DNA from: Methyloprofundus sp.
GTDB taxonomy: Bacteria; Pseudomonadota; Gammaproteobacteria; Methylococcales; Methylomonadaceae
Reading direction: 5' to 3'
Length of the DNA: 64,000 nucleotides
Assembly: GCA_012960135.1 (NCBI GenBank)
Contig: DUBW01000073.1
Location: forward strand, 1-64,000
A program made the position numbers and the translations under genes. The notes below the pieces were generated by a model, which searched no databases, was not told where the DNA came from, and worked only from the letters and a program-made list of their open reading frames with translations. Shown here piece after piece: positions 51,296 to 58,955 of the stretch. Positions within the stretch are counted from its first letter, which is position 1; each line of letters opens with the position of its first letter.

Positions 51296-52618
51296 ATGCA
51301 AACCACAGTACCTGAAAAATGTACTGTACTAGTTATCGGCGGAGGTCCGGCCGGTAGCAGTGCAGCAACGCATCTGGCAAAACAAGGTGTTGATGTTGTA
51401 TTACTGGAACGCGCAGAATTTCCACGTAATCAGGTGGGTGAAAGCCTGATCCCGCATTTCTGGAAATTTACCGACCAACTGGGTGTTTCTGAAAAAATTA
51501 AGCAGCAGGGCTTTATCAGTAAAGCAGGTGGTATTACTGTGTGGAATAATAAAATTCATCAGATTCTGTTTTCTGATTATGGTTATACCCGCCCCGGTTT
51601 GCATATAGAGCGTGATGTTTTTGATCATTTACTGCTTGATTTTTCAGTAGAGCAGGGCGTACAGGTTTTTAATCAGGTGGTGGTTAAAAAGGTCGATTTA
51701 TCGACTGCCGAGCCTGAGGTTTATTACACCGATACGCGCGATACAACTAATCGGGATGGCAAGATTCAGTGCCGCTATGTGATTGATGCCAGTGGTCATA
51801 GTTCTTTACTGGCGCATCAATTAGACACGCGGCAAACGATTAGCTCAGAAATAAACTTTTTATCGCTCTGGGGCTATTTCAAAAACTCACGCTTTGTGGG
51901 TGTGGACCGGCAAAGCCACGCGAACGATGAGCTTGATAAAATGGCTCCGGTCACATTTGTTATGTCGCATGAGGATGGCTGGCTATGGCATATTATTCTG
52001 CGTGAAAAAACCAGTGTGGGTATGATCGTGCATACCGACAAACTAACGGGTATGAATAAAGCGCAGCGTGAAGTTTTTTTTAAGCAAAGCTGTGCTCAGA
52101 TTCCTTATCTTAAAGATCTATTAAGAGAGGCCGAGTTTATCGAAAACTCTTTACAATATCGTCCTGATTATTCTTATTACGCCAGCGAGACTTGCCGTGA
52201 GAATTATTATTGTATCGGCGATGCAGCGGGTTTTGTTGACCCCATTTTTTCTCATGGGGTACAGAATGCATTTTATAATGCAGCTGTGGCAACGATGGCG
52301 ATTATGGGGTCTTTAAAAAATACCAGTAAAAGTGCTCGCTATGCCGCTTTATGTGAAAATCGCATGCAGCAGTTTTATAGCTTTTCTAGAGCTCTATCTT
52401 TAGGAGATTTTGGTTGTAATGGCGTGCATAGAGATCTGGTGAAGTCATTGATGAATGCGATGCCACCTCTGGAGTTAGAGCTAATGCTCGTGGCTTCTGA
52501 AATGACCAATCGTTCGGAAAATTTTAAGCAGCTAGCGCGCGAGGCGGGTGTCTGGGAGCAATTTTCAGAGCAGTTTGAACAGCAAAAACGCGGCGTAATA
52601 GAAGAGCTGAATTTTTAA
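51296..52618 (+). CDS. Flavin-dependent halogenase-like protein with degenerate WxWxIP (FDH-like #4)
   Basis: GGGPAGSSAATHLAKQGVDVVLLERAEFPRNQVGESLIPHFW; WLWHII replaces WxWxIP; GDAAGFVDPIFSHGVQNAF. Confidence 0.75.
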   Translation: MQTTVPEKCTVLVIGGGPAGSSAATHLAKQGVDVVLLERAEFPRNQVGESLIPHFWKFTDQLGVSEKIKQQGFISKAGGITVWNNKIHQILFSDYGYTRPGLHIERDVFDHLLLDFSVEQGVQVFNQVVVKKVDLSTAEPEVYYTDTRDTTNRDGKIQCRYVIDASGHSSLLAHQLDTRQTISSEINFLSLWGYFKNSRFVGVDRQSHANDELDKMAPVTFVMSHEDGWLWHIILREKTSVGMIVHTDKLTGMNKAQREVFFKQSCAQIPYLKDLLREAEFIENSLQYRPDYSYYASETCRENYYCIGDAAGFVDPIFSHGVQNAFYNAAVATMAIMGSLKNTSKSARYAALCENRMQQFYSFSRALSLGDFGCNGVHRDLVKSLMNAMPPLELELMLVASEMTNRSENFKQLAREAGVWEQFSEQFEQQKRGVIEELNF

Positions 52619-53095
52619 TTATTGCTCAGGGTAATAAGCCTTAAGTTGTGGTAACCACCTAGGTACATTGTCTTTATAGTTTTGCCATTCAGCCGCAAAT
52701 ATCCTTTCTGCCCAGGGCTCTTCGTGCATTTTTACCCTGAAAAAAAAGGCAGTAGACATAAATAGTGAAAATCCAGCCACTATAGGTGATCCAGTTAAGA
52801 TTGCCCAACCCGATAGAATTAAAATCACACCGACATACATCGGGTTTCTAACAAATCGATACAGGCCCACAGTAACTAGGTTGTTAGGCGGATCCCAGGG
52901 GGCTAAAGTGCCTTTTCCGGAAATATAAAAGTCACGCACACACCAGAGCAGAATAGCCATGCCTATTGCAAGGGGCAATATTCCAGCTAGACTACCTGTA
53001 CTTTTAAATGGGTCATACAAGGCTATGGTAAAAGGCACGATTCCAGCGACAACGACTGGAACCATTAAAAAAGCTAAAAGGGCGCGTAGAAACAT
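52619..53095 (-). CDS. Isoprenylcysteine methyltransferase (ICMT)-like membrane methyltransferase
   Basis: NLVTVGLYRFVRNPMYVGVILILSGWAIL; EEPWAERIFAAEWQNYKDNVPRWLP. Confidence 0.85.
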   Translation of the reverse strand: MFLRALLAFLMVPVVVAGIVPFTIALYDPFKSTGSLAGILPLAIGMAILLWCVRDFYISGKGTLAPWDPPNNLVTVGLYRFVRNPMYVGVILILSGWAILTGSPIVAGFSLFMSTAFFFRVKMHEEPWAERIFAAEWQNYKDNVPRWLPQLKAYYPEQ

Positions 53096-53172
53096 GGTGT
53101 ATCCTCGAGTGTTGCTGCATTCGCAATAATTTTCTGAGTTATTACAGAGAGGGGTTTAGGAGTAAAAAAACT

Positions 53173-53634
53173 TTAGCTTTTTCTAGTAGCGGTGATAGCT
53201 AAAGCTATTGCACTCATGGTTTTGCAGTAGGGATATGATGACCAAATAATATTTAACGCATCAATATTTTGTAATTTTGTATCAGCAGAAATTAGAGGTG
53301 CTTTATTAGCTATAGCAGTTGATGCGATTAAGCGGTCAGCAGGGTCTTTATTAATAAATATATCTTTTTGGGACAATGTTGCAATTTCAGAAGTAACAGG
53401 CAAAACGGTTAGTGACATAGTCAAAATAATATCGTTCATATATTGTTCGGCTGAAATATTATTCCGTAGTCGTCCAGATTTGAATAGCATGGCAATTTCC
53501 CAAAAAGAGATATCGGAACATGTCAGTGATTTATTTGCTAATGCCTGTTCTAGCGTTAAGCTTGCTTTTGTCGATAGTCGCTTGGGATCATCCTGCCAAA
53601 AAATCAAAATGTGGGAGTCACAAATTGTCAGCAT
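53173..53634 (-). CDS. PIN-domain (VapC-type) toxin
   Basis: MLTICDSHILIFWQDDPKRLS, DISFWEIAMLFKSGR, DPADRLIASTAIANKAPLISADTKL; start at 53634 overlaps antitoxin stop. Confidence 0.85.
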   Translation of the reverse strand: MLTICDSHILIFWQDDPKRLSTKASLTLEQALANKSLTCSDISFWEIAMLFKSGRLRNNISAEQYMNDIILTMSLTVLPVTSEIATLSQKDIFINKDPADRLIASTAIANKAPLISADTKLQNIDALNIIWSSYPYCKTMSAIALAITATRKS

Positions 53635-53860
53635 CGGCACCCCATTCGTTCTCCAAAGGTTCCATAATATCGCCAACGATCATAGTGCCACGAAGTTCAT
53701 CAAGTCTATTTTGAGCCGCTTGTACAGAGTCAGTTCCAGGAATCAATCAGGCTATGGTTTTTCCGAGGCTGGTGATTTGAATTTGCTCGCCATGACTCAC
53801 TTTTTTCAAAAAGTCAGGTAAGTTAGCTCTTAGGTCAGTCACTTTAACTTGTAGCATCAT
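53618..53860 (-). pseudogene. Phd/VapB-type antitoxin with in-frame TGA
   Basis: MMLQVKVTDLRANLPDFLKKVSHGEQIQITSLGKTIA*LIPGTDSVQAAQNRLDELRGTMIVGDIMEPLENEWGADADNL*; TGA at 53749-53747 where GKTIARLIP is expected. Confidence 0.75.
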
Positions 53861-53928
53861 TAAATCCTATTTTGTACATATAATACGTACAATTATAAAG
53901 AGGGTCTGCTTGATAGCAATCGTTACTT

Positions 53929-55017
53929 TTATTTCCGGCTCTTAAATCCCGCCCCCGTACCTAATAAAGCCGCAATAATATTTTTCTGAATTTCCGAGGA
54001 ACCTGAAAATAATCGGCTGGCCAGGGCATCTTGAACCAGTGTGGTCATTTTATTTTCGGTAATTAAACCATTAGCTCCCATTATGTGAGTGGCATCCAGA
54101 CTGGATTGTAAAAAGGCCTCACTGGCAAATAGCTTGGTCTGTGCGCTGGTTAAACTAATACGCTTGCCGGCGTCTTTTAATCGTGCGCATTCATTGATCC
54201 ATAATAAACAAGTTTCTAGGCGACATTTCATCTCGGCAATCTTGTGACTGATCGCCTGATTGGCACCTAAATGAGCGCCATTGACCTGACGTTTCCGGCT
54301 GAACTGAATCACTTGCTCCAGTTGCCATTGCATAATGCCGCTGATGCCGGCAAAAATAAAAGCTCGTTCCAGTTCCAGTGCGCTTTGTATCATCATGCCA
54401 CCTGCACCGGTTTTGCCCAGCTGGCGATCGAAGGGAATATGGCAGTCTTGCAGGATAATATCGCCCATCGTAGCTGTGGCACACCCGGTTACATTGGGGC
54501 TATCAGTAAAATAAGCACCTGCATCTGTTTTTTTAACCAGGAAGGCAGTAAGTTTACCTGCTAACTTTGCATAGATAAGCAATACATCTGCAATCGGTGT
54601 ATTGGTAATAAACCGCTTGTGACCATTGAGAACAACCCCCGAGTCTGTTGGTATTGCATGAGTTTCGATCGTATTAATATCAGAGCCAGCTTGAGGTTCT
54701 GTAATTGCATGGCCGCCGATCATCTCGGCCGATAGAAGTGCGGGTAGCCATTGTTGTTTTTGTTGCTCAGAACCATAGAGTATCAGCGGAAAAATGGAAC
54801 CCCAGAGGTGGGCATTGATCGATAGAATTAACCCGCTATCCTGGCATTGTTTTCCTAGGCTCAGGTGAGCTTTTACCAAAGCGTCAAAATTGTCACCATG
54901 CCCTCCCAAGTCATTGCTAATAGCATGTTTTAAAATATTTTGTTGCGCACAATAAATTAGCCGTTGCCTTGAAGCATAAATATCACCGCTTGGGGGGAAC
55001 TGTTGGTTTTGGGTCAT
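53929..55017 (-). CDS. Acyl-CoA dehydrogenase family protein, prolyl-carrier dehydrogenase (PltE/RedW)-like
   Basis: GGHAITEPQAGSDINTIET, GHKRFITNTPIADVLLIYAK, ATHIMGANGLI, RLFSGSSEIQKNIIA; co-located with prolyl-type A enzyme and PCP. Confidence 0.75.
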   Translation of the reverse strand: MTQNQQFPPSGDIYASRQRLIYCAQQNILKHAISNDLGGHGDNFDALVKAHLSLGKQCQDSGLILSINAHLWGSIFPLILYGSEQQKQQWLPALLSAEMIGGHAITEPQAGSDINTIETHAIPTDSGVVLNGHKRFITNTPIADVLLIYAKLAGKLTAFLVKKTDAGAYFTDSPNVTGCATATMGDIILQDCHIPFDRQLGKTGAGGMMIQSALELERAFIFAGISGIMQWQLEQVIQFSRKRQVNGAHLGANQAISHKIAEMKCRLETCLLWINECARLKDAGKRISLTSAQTKLFASEAFLQSSLDATHIMGANGLITENKMTTLVQDALASRLFSGSSEIQKNIIAALLGTGAGFKSRK

Positions 55018-55074
55018 GGTGTGGAATTTAGGAGTAGTATTGGCATTAGTTGGTGGGCATTTTTGCTTTAAGTA

Positions 55075-55360
55075 TCAAGGTTTTTTTTCTGTATATTTGC
55101 CATCTACAAATTTGTGCAAGATGCGGGTAATAAATGTTTGATAGGGAATGCCTTCAACTAAAGCGACCTTTTGCAGTTCTAATAGATCGCGATTGGCAAT
55201 GCGAATATTGATTCGTTTATCTTTTAAATGTTGCCGTTGCGATCTGCCGATGTCTTTGCATTTCCTCTTGTATGTTGGCAATAGGTTTGATTTTTTCAGA
55301 CTCAAATGCATCTAGAATATCTTGCTCTTCTTCGTCTAAAGTATACTCAATTATGATTAT
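55075..55360 (-). pseudogene. BrnA/CopG-type antitoxin, frameshifted
   Basis: IEYTLDEEEQDILDAFESEKIKPIANIQEEMQRHRQIATATFKR* continues after a 1-nt shift as LKDKRINIRIANRDLLELQKVALVEGIPYQTFITRILHKFVDGK. Confidence 0.7.
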
Positions 55361-55369
55361 CCTCTCTCT

Positions 55370-55629
55370 CTATTTTTTCGTGGCTTTGCGGCTAGGAATA
55401 ATTGTCTTTAAGAAAATTTCATTTTTAGATTCCACATAGAGAACCAGGTAAACATAGTCTTTGACCAATACGACAGAAATTATTTGCGACGGATATCGTG
55501 CGTGATTGGAGTGAGGGTATACATCCAATTCATCACCATTAGCTATATGAAAGATAATTTCTTCGAATAAAATACCTCTCTCTGCTTTTAGATCCGCATT
55601 TTTTCTCGATTCCAGTTAGAGAAATTCAT
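55370..55629 (-). pseudogene. BrnT-type toxin, frameshifted
   Basis: MNFSNWNREK then a frame break in an A-run; shifted frame reads NADLKAERGILFEEIIFHIANGDELDVYPHSNHARYPSQIISVVLVKDYVYLVLYVESKNEIFLKTIIPSRKATKK*. Span length (260 nt) is not a multiple of 3. Confidence 0.65.
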
Positions 55630-55713
55630 CTTAAAACCATAGCATAATGTCTGCTTTTTGTATTCAAAAAAACTAATTTTATAGGGGGTTATCAATCAGA
55701 TAGATGAATAATA

Positions 55714-57150
55714 TTAGGACTCAAACAGGCGTTGTATCGCCTGATAATTAGTTTTTCCATTGGCTAAGCGAGGCAAGGTATCCAGCACAATAAACTTACA
55801 GGGTTGCATATAAGGTGCTAATTGCTGGCGCAATGGTTTAATTGTATTTGATAAAGTAGCATCGCCTGTTAACACAACTGCTGCAACAGGCCGCTGTCCA
55901 CTGGTCAGGTCTTTTATACCGACAACAGCGCAACTTACAATAGTAGCCAGTTGATTGATGCATTGCTCAATTTCAGCGGGTTCCACTCGATAACCGGAAC
56001 ATTTCAACATGCGATCGAGGCGGCCATAATATTCATATTCGCCTTGAGTATTCAGGGCTACTTTATCACCTGTTGGATAATAATTCGTGCTAAGTGGCTG
56101 TAGTTTTCCCTGTTGCCAGTAGCCGGAAAAATTATTCAGGCTATTGACTAATAATTCACCTGATTCAGTATCGATAAGCAGGTCTGCATCACAAGCTGCA
56201 TAACCGATAGGAATATTCTGTTCCACTGTTAAGCGTTGATGTTCTACCTGCCAGTAGCAACAAACATTGGTTTCTGTGGGGCCGTATAAATTAAACAGTT
56301 CAGTATCGGGTAATAAGTCAGCTAGTTTTATTAAATGCGGGCAGGGGAAGACTTCGCCTGCAAATAACAAGCGCTTTAAGTGACTTAAATCTGTTGTTTG
56401 TAATGCGCCTTTCAGTGCAATAAAACTTAATAAAGAGGGTACGGTATACCAGGTGGTGATTTTATATTCGCTTAGCCATGCTGTTAAACGACTGGGGGAC
56501 AGGCTTAAACGGGCAGGAAGAAAGTAAACAGTTGCCCCTGATGCCAGACTGCTGAATAAATCAAAAATAGATAAGTCAAAATGGAACGGAGCAAGACTGG
56601 CTATGCGCTCTAGTTGGTTTAGTTTAAAGGTCGTCTGAGCCCAGCTTGAAAAATTCATTAATGCCTGGTGGCTTAAGGCAACACCTTTGGGATTGCCAGT
56701 GGAACCAGAAGTGTAGAGGATAGCTGCCAGGTCATTTTTATCGACAAGAACAGGGAAAATACCTTTAATCTCAGTTAATGGTAGCTGAGATAGGTCTAGC
56801 CATATTGCAGGATTATCAAGCCAGTCTGGCGCGTCACCTATGCCGATAATAAACGCAGGCTGTGCATCGGCGATAATAAAATTTATCCGTGTTACCGGGT
56901 TTTTAATATCTAAGGGTAGATAGATTGCCCCCGCACTTAAAACAGCATAAATAGAGCTGGCTGCTTCTATACCACGGTCTAGAGCAATAGCGATGCACTG
57001 GTTTCGAACCTGTTTTATACGTAAAAAAGCCGCTATTTTTTCTATGCCTGTCTTGAGATCAATATAACTGATTGTGTGCTCTTCTTCTACAAATGCAGTT
57101 TTGTCGGGTGTTTGATTGCACTGTTGAAAAAAAGGGATAACGATATTCAT
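55714..57150 (-). CDS. Stand-alone amino-acid adenylation enzyme, L-prolyl-AMP ligase (PltF)-like
   Basis: ILYTSGSTGNPKGVALSH, SLAPFHFDLSIFDLFSSLASGATVYFLP, LFNLYGPTETNVCCYW, YPTGDKVALNTQGEYEYYGRLDRMLKCSGYRVEPAEIE. Confidence 0.8.
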   Translation of the reverse strand: MNIVIPFFQQCNQTPDKTAFVEEEHTISYIDLKTGIEKIAAFLRIKQVRNQCIAIALDRGIEAASSIYAVLSAGAIYLPLDIKNPVTRINFIIADAQPAFIIGIGDAPDWLDNPAIWLDLSQLPLTEIKGIFPVLVDKNDLAAILYTSGSTGNPKGVALSHQALMNFSSWAQTTFKLNQLERIASLAPFHFDLSIFDLFSSLASGATVYFLPARLSLSPSRLTAWLSEYKITTWYTVPSLLSFIALKGALQTTDLSHLKRLLFAGEVFPCPHLIKLADLLPDTELFNLYGPTETNVCCYWQVEHQRLTVEQNIPIGYAACDADLLIDTESGELLVNSLNNFSGYWQQGKLQPLSTNYYPTGDKVALNTQGEYEYYGRLDRMLKCSGYRVEPAEIEQCINQLATIVSCAVVGIKDLTSGQRPVAAVVLTGDATLSNTIKPLRQQLAPYMQPCKFIVLDTLPRLANGKTNYQAIQRLFES

Positions 57151-57171
57151 GAGAGTGTTTCAAAATCTGGG

Positions 57172-57226
57172 GTAGGGCGCGGCTTTAGCCGGCCAATTTA
57201 GCAGGCGGGCTAAAGCCGCGCCCTAC
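57172..57226. repeat. REPIN-like inverted pair of REP palindromes
   Basis: GTAGGGCGCGGCTTTAGCCGGCC ... GGCGGGCTAAAGCCGCGCCCTAC. Confidence 0.8.
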
Positions 57227-57243
57227 AGATACAATATATTAGA

Positions 57244-58590
57244 TTAGGGTAAAAGCAATTCTTCCAGCATGTTTTGATGCAAAGCTGCTATCCATTCCTC
57301 GGTAAATAACGGCTCGATAAAATTATAACTAAGTGTCAGTTGTTGGTTAAACTGGCAGCTTAAAAAGGCGATAGCTGGCGGACTGCTGATCTGACAAAGA
57401 TGATAGATTCGGGTGATGTCAGTATTAAAAAAAGAGGTATTGGATAAATCAACCTGACCTATATCAGAAAACCAGAATGAGCTCCGTTCAGTTCCGGTGC
57501 GCATGGAGGTGCGTAGCTTCTCGCCATGTTGCTTTAAGGACAGCCAGCTGGCAGCCCACATAACAGGGAGAAATGCATAATCGAGCTGCTTGCGTAGGGT
57601 ATTGGTATTTTGCTGTTTTAAATGCTGGAACAGGGCAGGGCGGTCATGTAGTATCGCTTTAGGTGCCTGAGCAAATAAAGGAGCAACATGGTTACTTAAT
57701 AACGGACTGAGAGCTTTATTTCTGCGTAAGTTAAATGCATAAGGAGCGCAGTATGCATCACCTTCTTGCTCCGGGTTCATGCGCTGCAATGCGCGCATAA
57801 AGCAGCCGACATAATATAAACTGCTCGCTGTTAGACCCACTTGCTGGCGGATATTTTGATTAATCGTCTGAGTCTGTTCAGGGCTAAGCGTATAAGTGTG
57901 GTAGTTTAATTGCTTTGGTGCTTTGCTAGTGTCGGCATGGATCACGCTTTGTAAGGTATCCATTTGGGAAATATAACGCTTAGCCTTAATAAACATGGCT
58001 ATTTTCTGCCACCATTTATACTTAGCTAACTGGGTATTTACCAGGGGTTCCAGCCGGGGTAAATCAAATTTGAGTCGTTGCTCTGCATCGTCGGTGCAAA
58101 GATATTTTAAAATTAAATCAGCCCCTTTAGCATCGCAAAAAGGGTGGATCCAGCGCATCAGGAAAGTATTTCTGCTGGCACTTTGAATAAGATGGAATTC
58201 TATCGGTGGAACTGTCTCTCGGTCTTGCCGGTGATTGAGTAATTTGAGCGCTGTTTGCTTATGAAAGTCATCTTTACTTATCTTATTGCTAGCGATATGT
58301 TGATGAAATAAAGGATGTTGTTGCGCGCGCTGACACCAGAAAAAACGTTTGCCACGTTGTTGTAAGCTGGCAAAAACCAGAGGAAATCGCTCACCAAATT
58401 CATTGATGCGTTGTTGTATTGCGTTAGGATCGGGTGGGCTAGCTAATTCGAGGGCAAAGCCACATTGGCTGCCGGGCATGTTTTCCTGGCGAATCTCCTC
58501 GTCCATTGCCAGGGTAAAGCAATCGGAGGGGTTGAGAATCTGGATAATATCGTCAGTGGCTTTACTCATGCTTTGTGCTGCAGTATCCAT
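57244..58590 (-). CDS. Condensation-domain / acyltransferase-like protein
   Basis: 448 aa; WIHPFCDAKGADL resembles the HHxxxDG active-site region; overlaps the PCP gene. Confidence 0.65.
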   Translation of the reverse strand: MDTAAQSMSKATDDIIQILNPSDCFTLAMDEEIRQENMPGSQCGFALELASPPDPNAIQQRINEFGERFPLVFASLQQRGKRFFWCQRAQQHPLFHQHIASNKISKDDFHKQTALKLLNHRQDRETVPPIEFHLIQSASRNTFLMRWIHPFCDAKGADLILKYLCTDDAEQRLKFDLPRLEPLVNTQLAKYKWWQKIAMFIKAKRYISQMDTLQSVIHADTSKAPKQLNYHTYTLSPEQTQTINQNIRQQVGLTASSLYYVGCFMRALQRMNPEQEGDAYCAPYAFNLRRNKALSPLLSNHVAPLFAQAPKAILHDRPALFQHLKQQNTNTLRKQLDYAFLPVMWAASWLSLKQHGEKLRTSMRTGTERSSFWFSDIGQVDLSNTSFFNTDITRIYHLCQISSPPAIAFLSCQFNQQLTLSYNFIEPLFTEEWIAALHQNMLEELLLP

Positions 58591-58802
58591 TGTTCCAAGG
58601 CATTAAAGGACTTCACGTTATCCGGGTCAATTTCAGAATCGGGCAAGGTCACCGAAAACTGCTCTTCTATATGCATAATCAAACGCATAATACCCATGCT
58701 ATCTAGCCCGGCTTCTAGCAAGTCATCATTATCAGAGAATTTCTCAGGCTCTGCGACAAAAATAAGTTCGTTAAAAATAAATTCGCGGATATGTTGTTTC
58801 AT
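58566..58802 (-). CDS. Peptidyl/acyl carrier protein (PltL-like)
   Basis: 78 aa; DDLLEAGLDSMGIMRLIMHIEEQF with the phosphopantetheinylation Ser. Confidence 0.88.
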   Translation of the reverse strand: MKQHIREFIFNELIFVAEPEKFSDNDDLLEAGLDSMGIMRLIMHIEEQFSVTLPDSEIDPDNVKSFNALEQWILQHKA

Positions 58803-58829
58803 AGAAGAGCGAGGCTTTTAAGGTTTTTA

Positions 58830-58890
58830 ATAAGGTACCTGGAAATAAATAACCAGCAAGGATGGATGATTATTTGTTTCCAGGTGCCCA
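58830..58890. repeat. Short MITE-like inverted-repeat element
   Basis: AAGGTACCTGGAAATAAATAA ... ATTATTTGTTTCCAGGTGCCC terminal inverted repeats. Confidence 0.65.
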
Positions 58891-58955
58891 GGCACAAGAT
58901 GAGTGGCTTTAGCTGTGAATTGTATTCACTTACTAAAGTCCCTGCATCATTTTGA

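Noticed and set aside
53480-53821. 113-aa plus-strand ORF opposite the PIN toxin and antitoxin
   Set aside because: The minus strand encodes a recognisable PIN toxin and antitoxin; the plus-strand ORF is the shadow.
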